A DNA stretch of 5,798 bases from Bacteriovoracaceae bacterium (lineage in GTDB: Bacteria; Bdellovibrionota; UBA1018): the NCBI GenBank assembly GCA_023250795.1, contig JAHFAB010000141.1:1-5798 (forward strand). The letters are read 5' to 3'. Below are positions 1 through 5,468 of the stretch, in pieces. The translations under genes were made by a program, and so were the position numbers. The notes under the pieces are model-generated. The model was not told the DNA's origin, ran no database searches, and worked only from the letters and a program-made list of their open reading frames with translations. Numbering within the stretch: position 1 is the stretch's first letter; each line of letters opens with the position of its first letter.

Positions 1-206
1 AGAAATTTCCCAAAGAGACAAAGATCGTTCTCGTTCCCTATCCTGGAGCCACGTACGATATTTTGGTGGCTACGATGGATATTGTACGCCTACTCGATGC
101 CACTGATCCCGCACTCTTTAAGAAAAATGAAAAAACAGGAAACGACGAGCCCATGAAACTTTTATTTCCCGAAGTGGTTTTCGGAAACCTTTTAGGAGAT
201 AGCTGA
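1..206 (+). CDS. ExbD/TolR-like biopolymer transport protein, C-terminal fragment (5' end outside window)
   Basis: An open frame read from base 3 runs without a stop to TGA at 204-206 and gives the last 67 residues of a protein. The segment KIVLVPYPGATYDILVATMD followed by IVRLLDA resembles the C-terminal periplasmic part of ExbD/TolR proteins, where a short beta strand is followed by a helix read as 'Y..L...MD..R'. It lacks the N-terminal membrane helix because the window starts inside the gene. ExbD/TolR proteins pair with ExbB/TolQ/MotA-like channel proteins in the inner membrane and turn proton flow into mechanical work in the envelope. A second ExbD-like gene begins one base after this stop, so the two are almost certainly one transcript. 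Tandem ExbD-type genes are known from TolQR/AglRQS-like motors of deltaproteobacterial lineages. The extra charged tail after the helix (FKKNEKTGNDEP) is not part of the core fold. The family call rests on a short fragment and on the neighbour. Confidence 0.72.
   Translation, partial: KFPKETKIVLVPYPGATYDILVATMDIVRLLDATDPALFKKNEKTGNDEPMKLLFPEVVFGNLLGDS
194..199 (+). promoter_or_regulatory. Shine-Dalgarno for the second ExbD-like gene
   Basis: AGGAGA lies 8 nt before the ATG at 208, inside the last codons of the upstream gene. It supports ATG 208 as the true start and co-translation of the two ExbD-like genes. Confidence 0.8.
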
Positions 207-207
207 G

Positions 208-783
208 ATGAGCTTATACCGATCCATCAAAGGCCGCAGGATGAGGAGACGTATTTCCAATGCATTTGATCTCCAGCTCACGAGCATGATGGATATTTTG
301 GTCATTATTGTCGTCTTTTTGTTGAAAAGCTACGCCGTCAGCACCAATGCCTTTACGACCGTGCCTGGGATCAAACTTCCTTACTCGGGCTCTCCCGACA
401 TTCCGCCGGATAGCCTCCAAGTCATCATTACCCCTGAGGGCATGACGTTTGAAAACAACCGAATTTTAGATTTTATTCAGACAGCTGCTTCTGTGGGAAG
501 TACGGACGGAACTTACTCGATCAAAACGACCGATCTGGACGAAGGCGGGAGGAGAATTGTTCCTCTTTATGACGCACTTATGAAAGCCCGGGGAAAAGCT
601 GAACTCCTGAGAACAAAATCCCAAGCCAGAGATGCCCAAGGAAAACCTTTACCGTTCGAAGGATTTTTAGCCATCCAGGCAGACAAGAGAGTTCACTACG
701 ACACTATACGTCGCATCATGTACACTGCTGCAACAGCGGGGTATAAAGTCTTTCGCTTTTTAGCTATGAAGAGAGAGACCTGA
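208..783 (+). CDS. ExbD/TolR-like proton-motor subunit
   Basis: A 191-residue protein with a basic N-terminus (residues 1-20, rich in Arg and Lys), one membrane helix (about 28-45) and a periplasmic remainder: the ExbD/TolR layout. Asp29 in LTSMMDILVIIVVFLLKSY sits at the position of the protonatable Asp of ExbD and TolR. The Lys40 ending the hydrophobic run recalls ExbD proteins of gliding-motility and Tol-like motors in deltaproteobacterial lineages. The C-terminal part (about 150-190: FLAIQADKRVHYDTIRRIMY, then TAATAGYKVF) matches the family end, where 'aDk.v.y..i...m..a...G' forms the last strand and helix. At 191 residues it is about 50 longer than E. coli ExbD (141), with the extra material between roughly 80 and 150. 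It should work with an ExbB/MotA-like channel encoded upstream and with the preceding ExbD-like protein, possibly as a heteromer. It could drive Tol-like envelope constriction, TonB-like import or motility; the sequence alone does not decide. Confidence 0.88.
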   Translation: MSLYRSIKGRRMRRRISNAFDLQLTSMMDILVIIVVFLLKSYAVSTNAFTTVPGIKLPYSGSPDIPPDSLQVIITPEGMTFENNRILDFIQTAASVGSTDGTYSIKTTDLDEGGRRIVPLYDALMKARGKAELLRTKSQARDAQGKPLPFEGFLAIQADKRVHYDTIRRIMYTAATAGYKVFRFLAMKRET

Positions 784-799
784 CTTAATAACATTAAGT
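783..799. repeat. Short inverted repeat right after the ExbD stop
   Basis: Arms ACTTAAT (783-789) and ATTAAGT (793-799) are perfect 7-bp complements around a 3-nt loop. They begin on the last base of the ExbD stop codon. The stem is AT-rich and no T tract follows, so it is a poor intrinsic terminator. It abuts the larger palindrome at 801 and could be part of the same regulatory region. Confidence 0.45.
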
Positions 800-825
800 T
801 GACGTCATATATCGTTTATTATAAT
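799..825 (+). promoter_or_regulatory. Candidate sigma70-type promoter for the lipoprotein-OMP unit
   Basis: TTGACG at 799-804 matches the -35 consensus in 5 of 6 positions, and TATAAT at 820-825 matches the -10 consensus exactly. The spacer is 15 bp, shorter than the usual 17. An alternative -10, AATAAT at 823-828, gives 18 bp. Transcription would start near 832 and leave a leader of about 100 nt before ATG 935. It is the only strong promoter-like pair I see in the gap between the ExbD genes and the lipoprotein gene. The AT-rich context makes chance matches likelier, so this is a candidate only. Confidence 0.5.
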
Positions 826-842
826 AATCAATATATGACGTC
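801..842. promoter_or_regulatory. 42-bp near-perfect palindrome overlapping the promoter
   Basis: The arms GACGTCATATAT (801-812) and ATATATGACGTC (831-842) are perfect 12-bp complements. The inner segment TTATTATAATAA (816-827) is itself a palindrome with exactly the same centre, between 821 and 822. Over the whole 42 bp, 19 of 21 symmetric pairs match; the mismatches are 813/830 and 815/828. The left arm overlaps the candidate -35 and the right arm covers the expected transcription start, an arrangement typical of a dimeric repressor operator. It is not followed by a T run, which argues against a standard terminator, although an RNA hairpin there could still end or protect the exbD transcript. 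Confidence 0.6.
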
Positions 843-934
843 CCGTTTATCACCACTAAAGAGAACGCTCGAATTTCATTTTTTTATACAAATAACAAAA
901 AAAACATTTAAATAAAAACATCAATTCTTTCGAT
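843..934 (+). promoter_or_regulatory. A-rich leader with no Shine-Dalgarno
   Basis: From about 871 to 930 this stretch is very AT-rich, with T and A runs, and no purine-rich Shine-Dalgarno lies in the 15 nt before ATG 935. Translation may rely on the unstructured A-rich leader. A weak -10-like TATACA at 885-890 lacks a convincing -35 and is less persuasive than the promoter upstream. Confidence 0.35.
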
Positions 935-2329
935 ATGATAGAAGTGAAACGTTCTTTTGTTCTACTTCGTATTTTGGCGATTTTTCTAGCGCTAGCGGTC
1001 TCTTGTCGTCCCTCGCTCAAAGGGGTTAAAGACACATCTTCTTTGAGCGACACCATCACACCCACTCCTACTTCTACGACTGGAACGCCGATTGATCCTA
1101 CCACTTGGGCTTTCACAGATGGCTCTGGAGCCAATGGCATTAACAAAGACACTTCGAAAGCCGCAAACTACCCTGTGCTTACAAGTTTCAACTCTAAACT
1201 CTATGCTGCATGGTACGAATACGATGCCGCGGTCAAATCTCAGATTCGAATTTCAGTTTACAACGGAAATGATTCTGCTCCTGGTTGGAGCATGGTTGAT
1301 GGGAATGGAGCTAATGGAATTAATAAAAATACAGCCCAATATGCCTATTATCCACAGCTTGTCTCTTTTAATTCGAAACTCTATATTACATGGAACGAGT
1401 ATAACGGTTCAAAACAACAAATAAGAGCTTCGGTTTACAATGGCAATGACAGCGCTCCCACGTGGACTTTGGTGGATGGCAATGGGGTCAATGGCATTAA
1501 CAAAGACTCTACCCAAGACGCAACGGACCCACAGCCTGGCGTCTTTAGCTCAAAGCTCTATCTCACTTGGAAAGAGTTCAATGGGGGCACCAACGGCCAA
1601 ATCCGAATGGTCGTTTATAATGGGGACGATAGCAGCCCTACTTGGACTTTTGTCGATGGCAATGGAGTGAACGGGATCAATAAAGATAGCACAAAAGATG
1701 CACAATTCCCTGAGGTCACTGTGTTTAATTCTAAGCTCTATTGCACCTGGGTCGAAGACAATGGAACAACAAATCAAATTCGTATGGCAGTCTACAATGG
1801 AAACGACAGTAGCCCTACCTGGACTTTTGTCGATGGGAATGGGGTAAACGGGGTCAATCATAATGTCCTAAAACTGGCCAATATGCCTCATTTTTCAGTT
1901 TTGAACTCTAAACTCTATGCGAACTGGAGAGAGTTCGGCACGAGTGTCAGCCAAATGAGAGTCGCCGTTTACAATGGTAATGATGGCGCACCATCTTGGA
2001 CTTTTATAGACGGAAATGGATTGGACGGACTCAACTACGACACTACAAAAAGTGCATTTGTCTCGCAGCTCACCGTTCACAGCGGGGTACTTTATTTAGT
2101 TTGGTTGGAGATTAATGCAGCGTCTAATTATCAAGTGCGACTTTCAGCCTACAATGGAAATGACAGTTTTCCGTCTTGGAGTATCAAGGACGGAAATGGG
2201 GTAAACGGGTTAAACAAAAACACAGCCAACGCCGCTGGAACAGTGCGTGCCTCTAGCTTTAATAATAAATTACATGTGATCTGGGACGAGGGCGGCCCGG
2301 CACAAATCATGGAAGACAGTGCACACTAA
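935..2329 (+). CDS. Predicted lipoprotein with seven-repeat beta-propeller domain
   Basis: A 464-residue protein. Residues 1-23 form a basic, hydrophobic signal sequence ending AVSC, with Cys24 as probable lipidation site; Ala rather than Leu at -3 is atypical. Arg25 follows, not the inner-membrane-retaining Asp known from E. coli, so outer-membrane anchoring is likely. A Ser/Thr/Pro-rich linker (33-57) precedes seven repeats starting at Trp58, 118, 177, 237, 296, 355 and 415, each 59-60 residues except the last (50). The consensus is W[ST]..DGNG.NG.NK, then KLY..W.E, QIR..VYNG and ND..P. Each repeat has a four-strand propeller-blade pattern, and ND..P[ST]W resembles the D and W spacing of Asp-boxes. 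I recognise no named family; lectin-like or other ligand-binding propellers are the closest idea. ATG 935 has no Shine-Dalgarno; GTG 944 is an alternative that keeps the signal peptide. Its 3' end overlaps the next gene. Confidence 0.85.
   Translation: MIEVKRSFVLLRILAIFLALAVSCRPSLKGVKDTSSLSDTITPTPTSTTGTPIDPTTWAFTDGSGANGINKDTSKAANYPVLTSFNSKLYAAWYEYDAAVKSQIRISVYNGNDSAPGWSMVDGNGANGINKNTAQYAYYPQLVSFNSKLYITWNEYNGSKQQIRASVYNGNDSAPTWTLVDGNGVNGINKDSTQDATDPQPGVFSSKLYLTWKEFNGGTNGQIRMVVYNGDDSSPTWTFVDGNGVNGINKDSTKDAQFPEVTVFNSKLYCTWVEDNGTTNQIRMAVYNGNDSSPTWTFVDGNGVNGVNHNVLKLANMPHFSVLNSKLYANWREFGTSVSQMRVAVYNGNDGAPSWTFIDGNGLDGLNYDTTKSAFVSQLTVHSGVLYLVWLEINAASNYQVRLSAYNGNDSFPSWSIKDGNGVNGLNKNTANAAGTVRASSFNNKLHVIWDEGGPAQIMEDSAH
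1106..2326 (+). repeat. Seven tandem coding repeats of 177-180 bp (last one short)
   Basis: Units begin at 1106, 1286, 1463, 1643, 1820, 1997 and 2177. Their lengths are 180, 177, 180, 177, 177 and 180 bp, and the last is 150 bp. All are multiples of three, so gain or loss of a unit by recombination would keep the frame. Units 4 and 5 are the most alike in DNA at their starts: both share GGACTTTTGTCGATGG. The copies are diverged at many third positions, so most of the array is old, with some later duplication or conversion among the middle units. Confidence 0.9.
2311..2315 (+). promoter_or_regulatory. Likely Shine-Dalgarno for the GTG-started OMP gene
   Basis: GGAAG lies 3 nt before GTG 2319, within the last codons of the lipoprotein gene. 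The spacing is short, but no other start codon near the signal peptide is in frame, so this supports a coupled restart. Confidence 0.5.
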
Positions 2330-3329
2330 AACAAGGGGTTTTATAATTTTATGTTTTCTGGTTTTGTGGTTTTCAACGCCCCTCTATGCCCTCGAAGGGC
2401 TCAAATGGGATTCTGATGAACCAGAAATCAAAGTGGAAAAAACTGAAAACTCTTTCAAAGCGACTGCGATTCTCAAAGGTCAATTAGATCTCAAAGATTG
2501 GAGCCTCATATACAATGACGAAAAAATCCATCTCTCTCCTCATTCTCACTTGACAGCCAAAGGAGACATTGACTGGGATGAAGACTTAGGTGGATTTTTT
2601 GAACTGCAGATCCCCCTCGCAGGCCGAGAAAATCAAATTGAACTCACCGCTGTGGGCCCCCTAGGAGAAATTGAAACAGTGAAAGTTCTCATCCCCTTCC
2701 CCGGATGGAACCCCCTTGAAAATCCAGAAGAAAATGCCTTCTCCACCGGGATGGACTTCACATCACTCAGTTATAAACAATCAGCAAAATCTGATTTTTC
2801 AATACAAGCTTTGACACTCAAAACGGGTTATTTTAAACCTGTTTTTTCAGGTGCTTTTACTGTCGGCGGAAGTGTCTTTGTCACTCTTTTGGGATTGAGT
2901 CAAAATATCGCTGACACTTCTGTTCGTTTTTTAGGAGTCAATTTTCGTATGGGGTATAACTTCCCCCAGATCCCCTCACCCTGGGGTGTGTCACTTCTCT
3001 TTGGTGGATACTATTCAACCATGTTTGTCACTAAGAATAAATTTGGTTACTCTAATCTATACGGTCCACAAATCTATCCTGCCATCAAAAGAAAATTTGC
3101 AAAGGGTGACGCCCTCTCAGCCTATCTCAAGCTTTCCCCCATCACTGATGGAGTTTCCATCTTAAGTCTTTCCACTCGTGAACTTGCAATGGGAGTTGCT
3201 TGGAGTTTTAAACTCAAAGGAGGACATTTACTATCTTTAGATCTTAATTTTGCAGATCTTGCTCTTTCACTTTCAGGAAGTACAGCAAGCTCTTCTTTAT
3301 GGGCGATTGGGTCTACTTATTATTGGTAG
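2319..3329 (+). CDS. Secreted protein with beta-sandwich-like domain and C-terminal outer-membrane beta-barrel
   Basis: 336 residues, starting with GTG. Residues 1-24 are a Sec signal peptide (basic start, hydrophobic 8-19, cleavage likely after PLYA). Residues about 36-127 alternate short strands and end in GRENQIELTAVGPLGEIETV, like the closing part of bacterial Ig-like domains in which 'G.N.i.l.a.g..G' precedes the last strand. Residues about 145-336 are a series of amphipathic strands rich in Gly, Ser and aromatics, ending GSTYYW. A terminal aromatic residue after alternating residues is the usual outer-membrane barrel signal, and about 190 residues would suit an eight-stranded barrel. 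The start lies 11 nt inside the lipoprotein gene, so the two proteins are probably made together and may meet at the outer membrane. No specific function is recognisable; porin, adhesin anchor or lipoprotein surface-display partner are all possible. Confidence 0.75.
   Translation: MHTKTRGFIILCFLVLWFSTPLYALEGLKWDSDEPEIKVEKTENSFKATAILKGQLDLKDWSLIYNDEKIHLSPHSHLTAKGDIDWDEDLGGFFELQIPLAGRENQIELTAVGPLGEIETVKVLIPFPGWNPLENPEENAFSTGMDFTSLSYKQSAKSDFSIQALTLKTGYFKPVFSGAFTVGGSVFVTLLGLSQNIADTSVRFLGVNFRMGYNFPQIPSPWGVSLLFGGYYSTMFVTKNKFGYSNLYGPQIYPAIKRKFAKGDALSAYLKLSPITDGVSILSLSTRELAMGVAWSFKLKGGHLLSLDLNFADLALSLSGSTASSSLWAIGSTYYW
3313..3329. other. Convergent 3' overlap of OMP gene and dapF
   Basis: The OMP stop (TAG, 3327-3329) lies inside the final codons of dapF, whose own stop is at 3313-3315 on the other strand. 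No GC-rich hairpin with a T tract is visible on either side, so the two transcripts probably run into each other. Confidence 0.9.
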
Positions 3330-4173
3330 TTACCGTATATTCCCCACGAAAAACTTCTGTCGCAGGCCCTTCCATCATTATGGGTTTTCCAGCTCCCTCC
3401 CAGTTCATCTTCAGTGTTCCACCGGGAAGATGGATCAGAATTTCTTCGTATTTTTTTTGAACCCAACAAACTGCAATTGCTGCAGCGCAAGCCCCAGTCC
3501 CACAGGCCAACGTCAACCCAGCGCCTCGTTCCCAAACTCTGACCTGTGCCGCTTGTGATTTTTCAGATTTTAGAATTTCAACAAACTCTACGTTGGTTCT
3601 TTCGGGGAAACGTTTGTTCATTTCAATCTCGGGCCCAAACCGTTTTGCAGGAAAGCTCGCAACATCTTGAACAAAAATAATGGCATGAGGATTACCAATA
3701 TTGACTTCATAGAACTGAAATTTTTGCCCAAACGCAGTAATAGATTCAGGTTCAGACCCGGAAAATCCAGCCCCCAGATGGGGGACACCCATATTCACCC
3801 TGACATTTCCATTTTCACAAACCTCAACTCTGATCAGACCTCCAAGAGTTTCGATTTTATATTCAGAACTATGCGATTTTGGAGCGTTCTCTTTGAGATA
3901 GAGAGCCACAGCGCGAATTCCGTTTCCGCACATTTCTGCTACAGAACCGTCGGAGTTAAAAATTTCCATACGAGCATCGGTGGGTGCCCTGGCCGTCACT
4001 CCCTTTGCCGGTTTGAGCCAAAGAATTTGATCAGCACCAATACCAAATCTTCGGTCACAAAGAGTCTTGGCAAGCTCTGGAGTGAGCGGAGTGTTTTTTT
4101 GAGCACTTAGATCGTCAATGACAATAAAATCATTTCCAAGTCCATGCATTTTGATAAAAGATAAGGTTTTCAT
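3313..4173 (-). CDS. dapF: Diaminopimelate epimerase
   Basis: Converts LL-diaminopimelate to meso-diaminopimelate in the cytoplasm, the step supplying DAP for peptidoglycan cross-links and the last step before lysine. The 286-residue length is usual for the family (E. coli 274). The start MKTLSFIKMHGLGNDF is the standard N-terminus. Both catalytic cysteines are present: Cys82 in NSDGSVAEMCGNGIRA and Cys224 in LACGTGACAAA. Other active-site residues known for the family are visible: Asn14, Asn73, Asn161 and His163 (GNPH), Asn194 (RTNVEF), and Glu215-Arg216 (WERGAG). The enzyme should be active and needs no cofactor. The start is two bases after the stop of the phosphatase gene, with only a weak GAG-type ribosome site, so translation is probably coupled. 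Its 3' end overlaps the convergent outer-membrane protein gene by 17 bp. Confidence 0.97.
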   Translation of the reverse strand: MKTLSFIKMHGLGNDFIVIDDLSAQKNTPLTPELAKTLCDRRFGIGADQILWLKPAKGVTARAPTDARMEIFNSDGSVAEMCGNGIRAVALYLKENAPKSHSSEYKIETLGGLIRVEVCENGNVRVNMGVPHLGAGFSGSEPESITAFGQKFQFYEVNIGNPHAIIFVQDVASFPAKRFGPEIEMNKRFPERTNVEFVEILKSEKSQAAQVRVWERGAGLTLACGTGACAAAIAVCWVQKKYEEILIHLPGGTLKMNWEGAGKPIMMEGPATEVFRGEYTVTTNNK

Positions 4174-4175
4174 TT

Positions 4176-5468
4176 TTAAGTCTCATCTAGGGTAAAGGGG
4201 ATGATTTGCAAGGCATGACCACTCCCCTCGAGATACTTCGAATGATCCACTGTAGCCCTCAGGCCTGCTAAATCTTCAGTGCTAGAACGCAATCTTTGGT
4301 TGAGTTGCTGGTTGAGAGCCCAAAGAAATTTGACAGCGATTTGTCCTTCTCGCCTCAAAAGGGGAAGAAGATCTTTTCTCGAAATACTCAAAACATCTGT
4401 CTGGGAAACCGCCCTCACCGAAGCAGAACGTGGAGCCTGATCAAAAAAACCCATCTCGCCGATCACCTCTCCTTTTTCCCTCTTCGCGACAACCACAGAA
4501 GATTTTAGAATTTCGACTGCTCCAGAAATCAGAATATGCATTTGGCTTTCATGAGCCCCCTCCTGCATGAGAAGGACACCTTTAGCAAAAGATTTGACCT
4601 CTGCTACACTTAAGACTTTTGTAATTTCCAAATAATTAAGGTATTGAAATACAGGAACTTTCCCTAGAATTTCAGCTTTTTTCATCGCATCGAGTGCTGC
4701 TGAAGCCTCTGGTTTAGTTTCCAATTGCACAACCACTGTTGTAATATTATCAGCTCCCCCTTTTTTTTTCGCAAGCTCCACTAATTCTTTGGGTAATCTC
4801 GAAAGTTCAGAGTGATTCTGTTTTAGAATTTCTTGCAAATGGAGATAATCTGTCAGACCATCTGTACAAAGTAGAAATAAATCTCCTGGCATGAGTTCGA
4901 TTTCTAATAAATCAGGATTAGCGTACTCCTGTAAACCCACCACACGAGTCAATACCTCGGCATGAGGATTACTCTTTGCATCTTCAGCGGTCCAAATCCC
5001 CTTTTTTTTGAGTTCTTGAGAAACTTTATGGTCTTCGGTCAATTGGTGGACTTGACTGCCCCGCTGCAAATAAATCCGACTATCCCCCACATGCCCTAAA
5101 ATCGCGTAATCAGGAATCAAGAGCAAAACTTCTACAGTCGTGCAAATCCCCTTTTTCAAAACATCCACTTTAGTAAAGTCATAAATCTTACTGCTTGCAG
5201 TTTGGATCGCATGTTGAATCAAAGTAATCACCTGAGTTCTGTTTTCATGCGACTGATCTGCTTTGTATTTCATGAGCAACACTTGGTGTGTTGAGACGAT
5301 CTCTCGAATCGTTCGAGCACAAAGTTCGCTTGCAAAATTTCCAGAGACGTTCCCACTCACGCCATCGCAGACAATGAAGAGCCCAAGCTCTTCGTCCATC
5401 AAGTAGTAATCTTCGTTGGATTTTGGTTTGATTCCTCTGTCAGAAATTCCATAGGCTTTGGGATGCAT
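4176..5468 (-). CDS. PP2C-type Ser/Thr protein phosphatase fused to a cyclic-nucleotide-binding domain
   Basis: A 430-residue cytoplasmic protein. Residues 1-250 are a PP2C (PPM) phosphatase: GISDRGIKPKSNEDYY carries Asp20, FIVCDGVSG carries Asp35-Gly36, GHVGDSRIYL is the central strand motif, LLCTDGLTD carries Asp203, and GGADNITTVVV carries Asp240. All metal-binding acidic residues are there, so it should be an active Mn/Mg-dependent phosphatase. Residues about 272-395 form a Crp-like cNMP domain, with ILISGAVEIL and the phosphate-binding cassette GEVIGEMGFFDQAPRSASV including Arg347. There is no DNA-binding helix-turn-helix after it, only a helical tail. Binding of cAMP or cGMP may switch the phosphatase, which would oppose Hanks-type kinases. 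An in-frame stop lies four codons before ATG 5468, so this start is firm even though it lies 70 nt inside the upstream gene. It shows no clear Shine-Dalgarno. dapF follows after two bases. Confidence 0.93.
   Translation of the reverse strand: MHPKAYGISDRGIKPKSNEDYYLMDEELGLFIVCDGVSGNVSGNFASELCARTIREIVSTHQVLLMKYKADQSHENRTQVITLIQHAIQTASSKIYDFTKVDVLKKGICTTVEVLLLIPDYAILGHVGDSRIYLQRGSQVHQLTEDHKVSQELKKKGIWTAEDAKSNPHAEVLTRVVGLQEYANPDLLEIELMPGDLFLLCTDGLTDYLHLQEILKQNHSELSRLPKELVELAKKKGGADNITTVVVQLETKPEASAALDAMKKAEILGKVPVFQYLNYLEITKVLSVAEVKSFAKGVLLMQEGAHESQMHILISGAVEILKSSVVVAKREKGEVIGEMGFFDQAPRSASVRAVSQTDVLSISRKDLLPLLRREGQIAVKFLWALNQQLNQRLRSSTEDLAGLRATVDHSKYLEGSGHALQIIPFTLDET
4756..4769 (-). repeat. Homopolymer pair A9-G5 in the phosphatase gene
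   Basis: Read on the coding strand, nine A are followed by five G, encoding part of KKKGGAD. This comes just before the last metal-binding Asp240. Such a run is prone to polymerase or transcript slippage. A shorter A8-G4 run lies at 4998-5009 in the same gene. Both runs are in frame here. Confidence 0.7.
5399..5468 (-). other. 70-nt same-strand gene overlap
   Basis: The end of the unknown gene and the beginning of the phosphatase gene share these bases in different frames. The phosphatase start is fixed by an in-frame TAA just upstream and by the conserved motif from residue 7 on, so the overlap reflects the extended tail of the upstream gene. Confidence 0.75.

Noticed and set aside
214..420. 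Minus-strand open frame within the second ExbD-like gene
   Set aside because: Antisense to the conserved membrane helix and Asp of ExbD; no supporting features.
801..842. Palindrome as a standard intrinsic terminator
   Set aside because: The stem is AT-rich and followed by CCGTTTATC rather than a T tract; the embedded promoter elements fit an operator better.
856..1152. Minus-strand open frame of 98 codons across the lipoprotein gene start
   Set aside because: It is antisense to the signal peptide and first repeat, has no recognisable domain and covers the promoter-leader region.
1092..1670. Plus-strand open frames in another phase, at 1092-1424 and 1440-1670
   Set aside because: They are shifted readings of the tandem repeats; the periodic Gly/Asn-rich DNA keeps alternative frames open. 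The lipoprotein frame has the signal peptide and consistent repeats.
1550..2080. Minus-strand open frames within the repeats, at 1550-1861 and 1895-2080
   Set aside because: Antisense shadows of the same repeated DNA, with no ribosome site or domain.
1106..2326. Repeat array as CRISPR or mobile repeat
   Set aside because: Units are 177-180 bp, diverged, contiguous without spacers and keep one reading frame; they are protein repeats.
2837..2852. Small hairpin ACCTG-T6-CAGGT within the OMP gene
   Set aside because: Only 5-bp arms, lies inside coding sequence and has no T run after it; likely chance.
3250..4110. Open frames opposite to or out of frame with dapF
   Set aside because: dapF has complete catalytic motifs over its full length, so these are shadows.
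4296..4508. Plus-strand open frame across the cNMP domain
   Set aside because: Antisense to a conserved domain and without a Shine-Dalgarno or recognisable content.
5399..5468. Gene overlap as a frameshift or sequencing error joining the unknown protein to the phosphatase
   Set aside because: The phosphatase has a natural N-terminus directly before its first conserved motif and an in-frame stop just upstream, so no fusion is needed.
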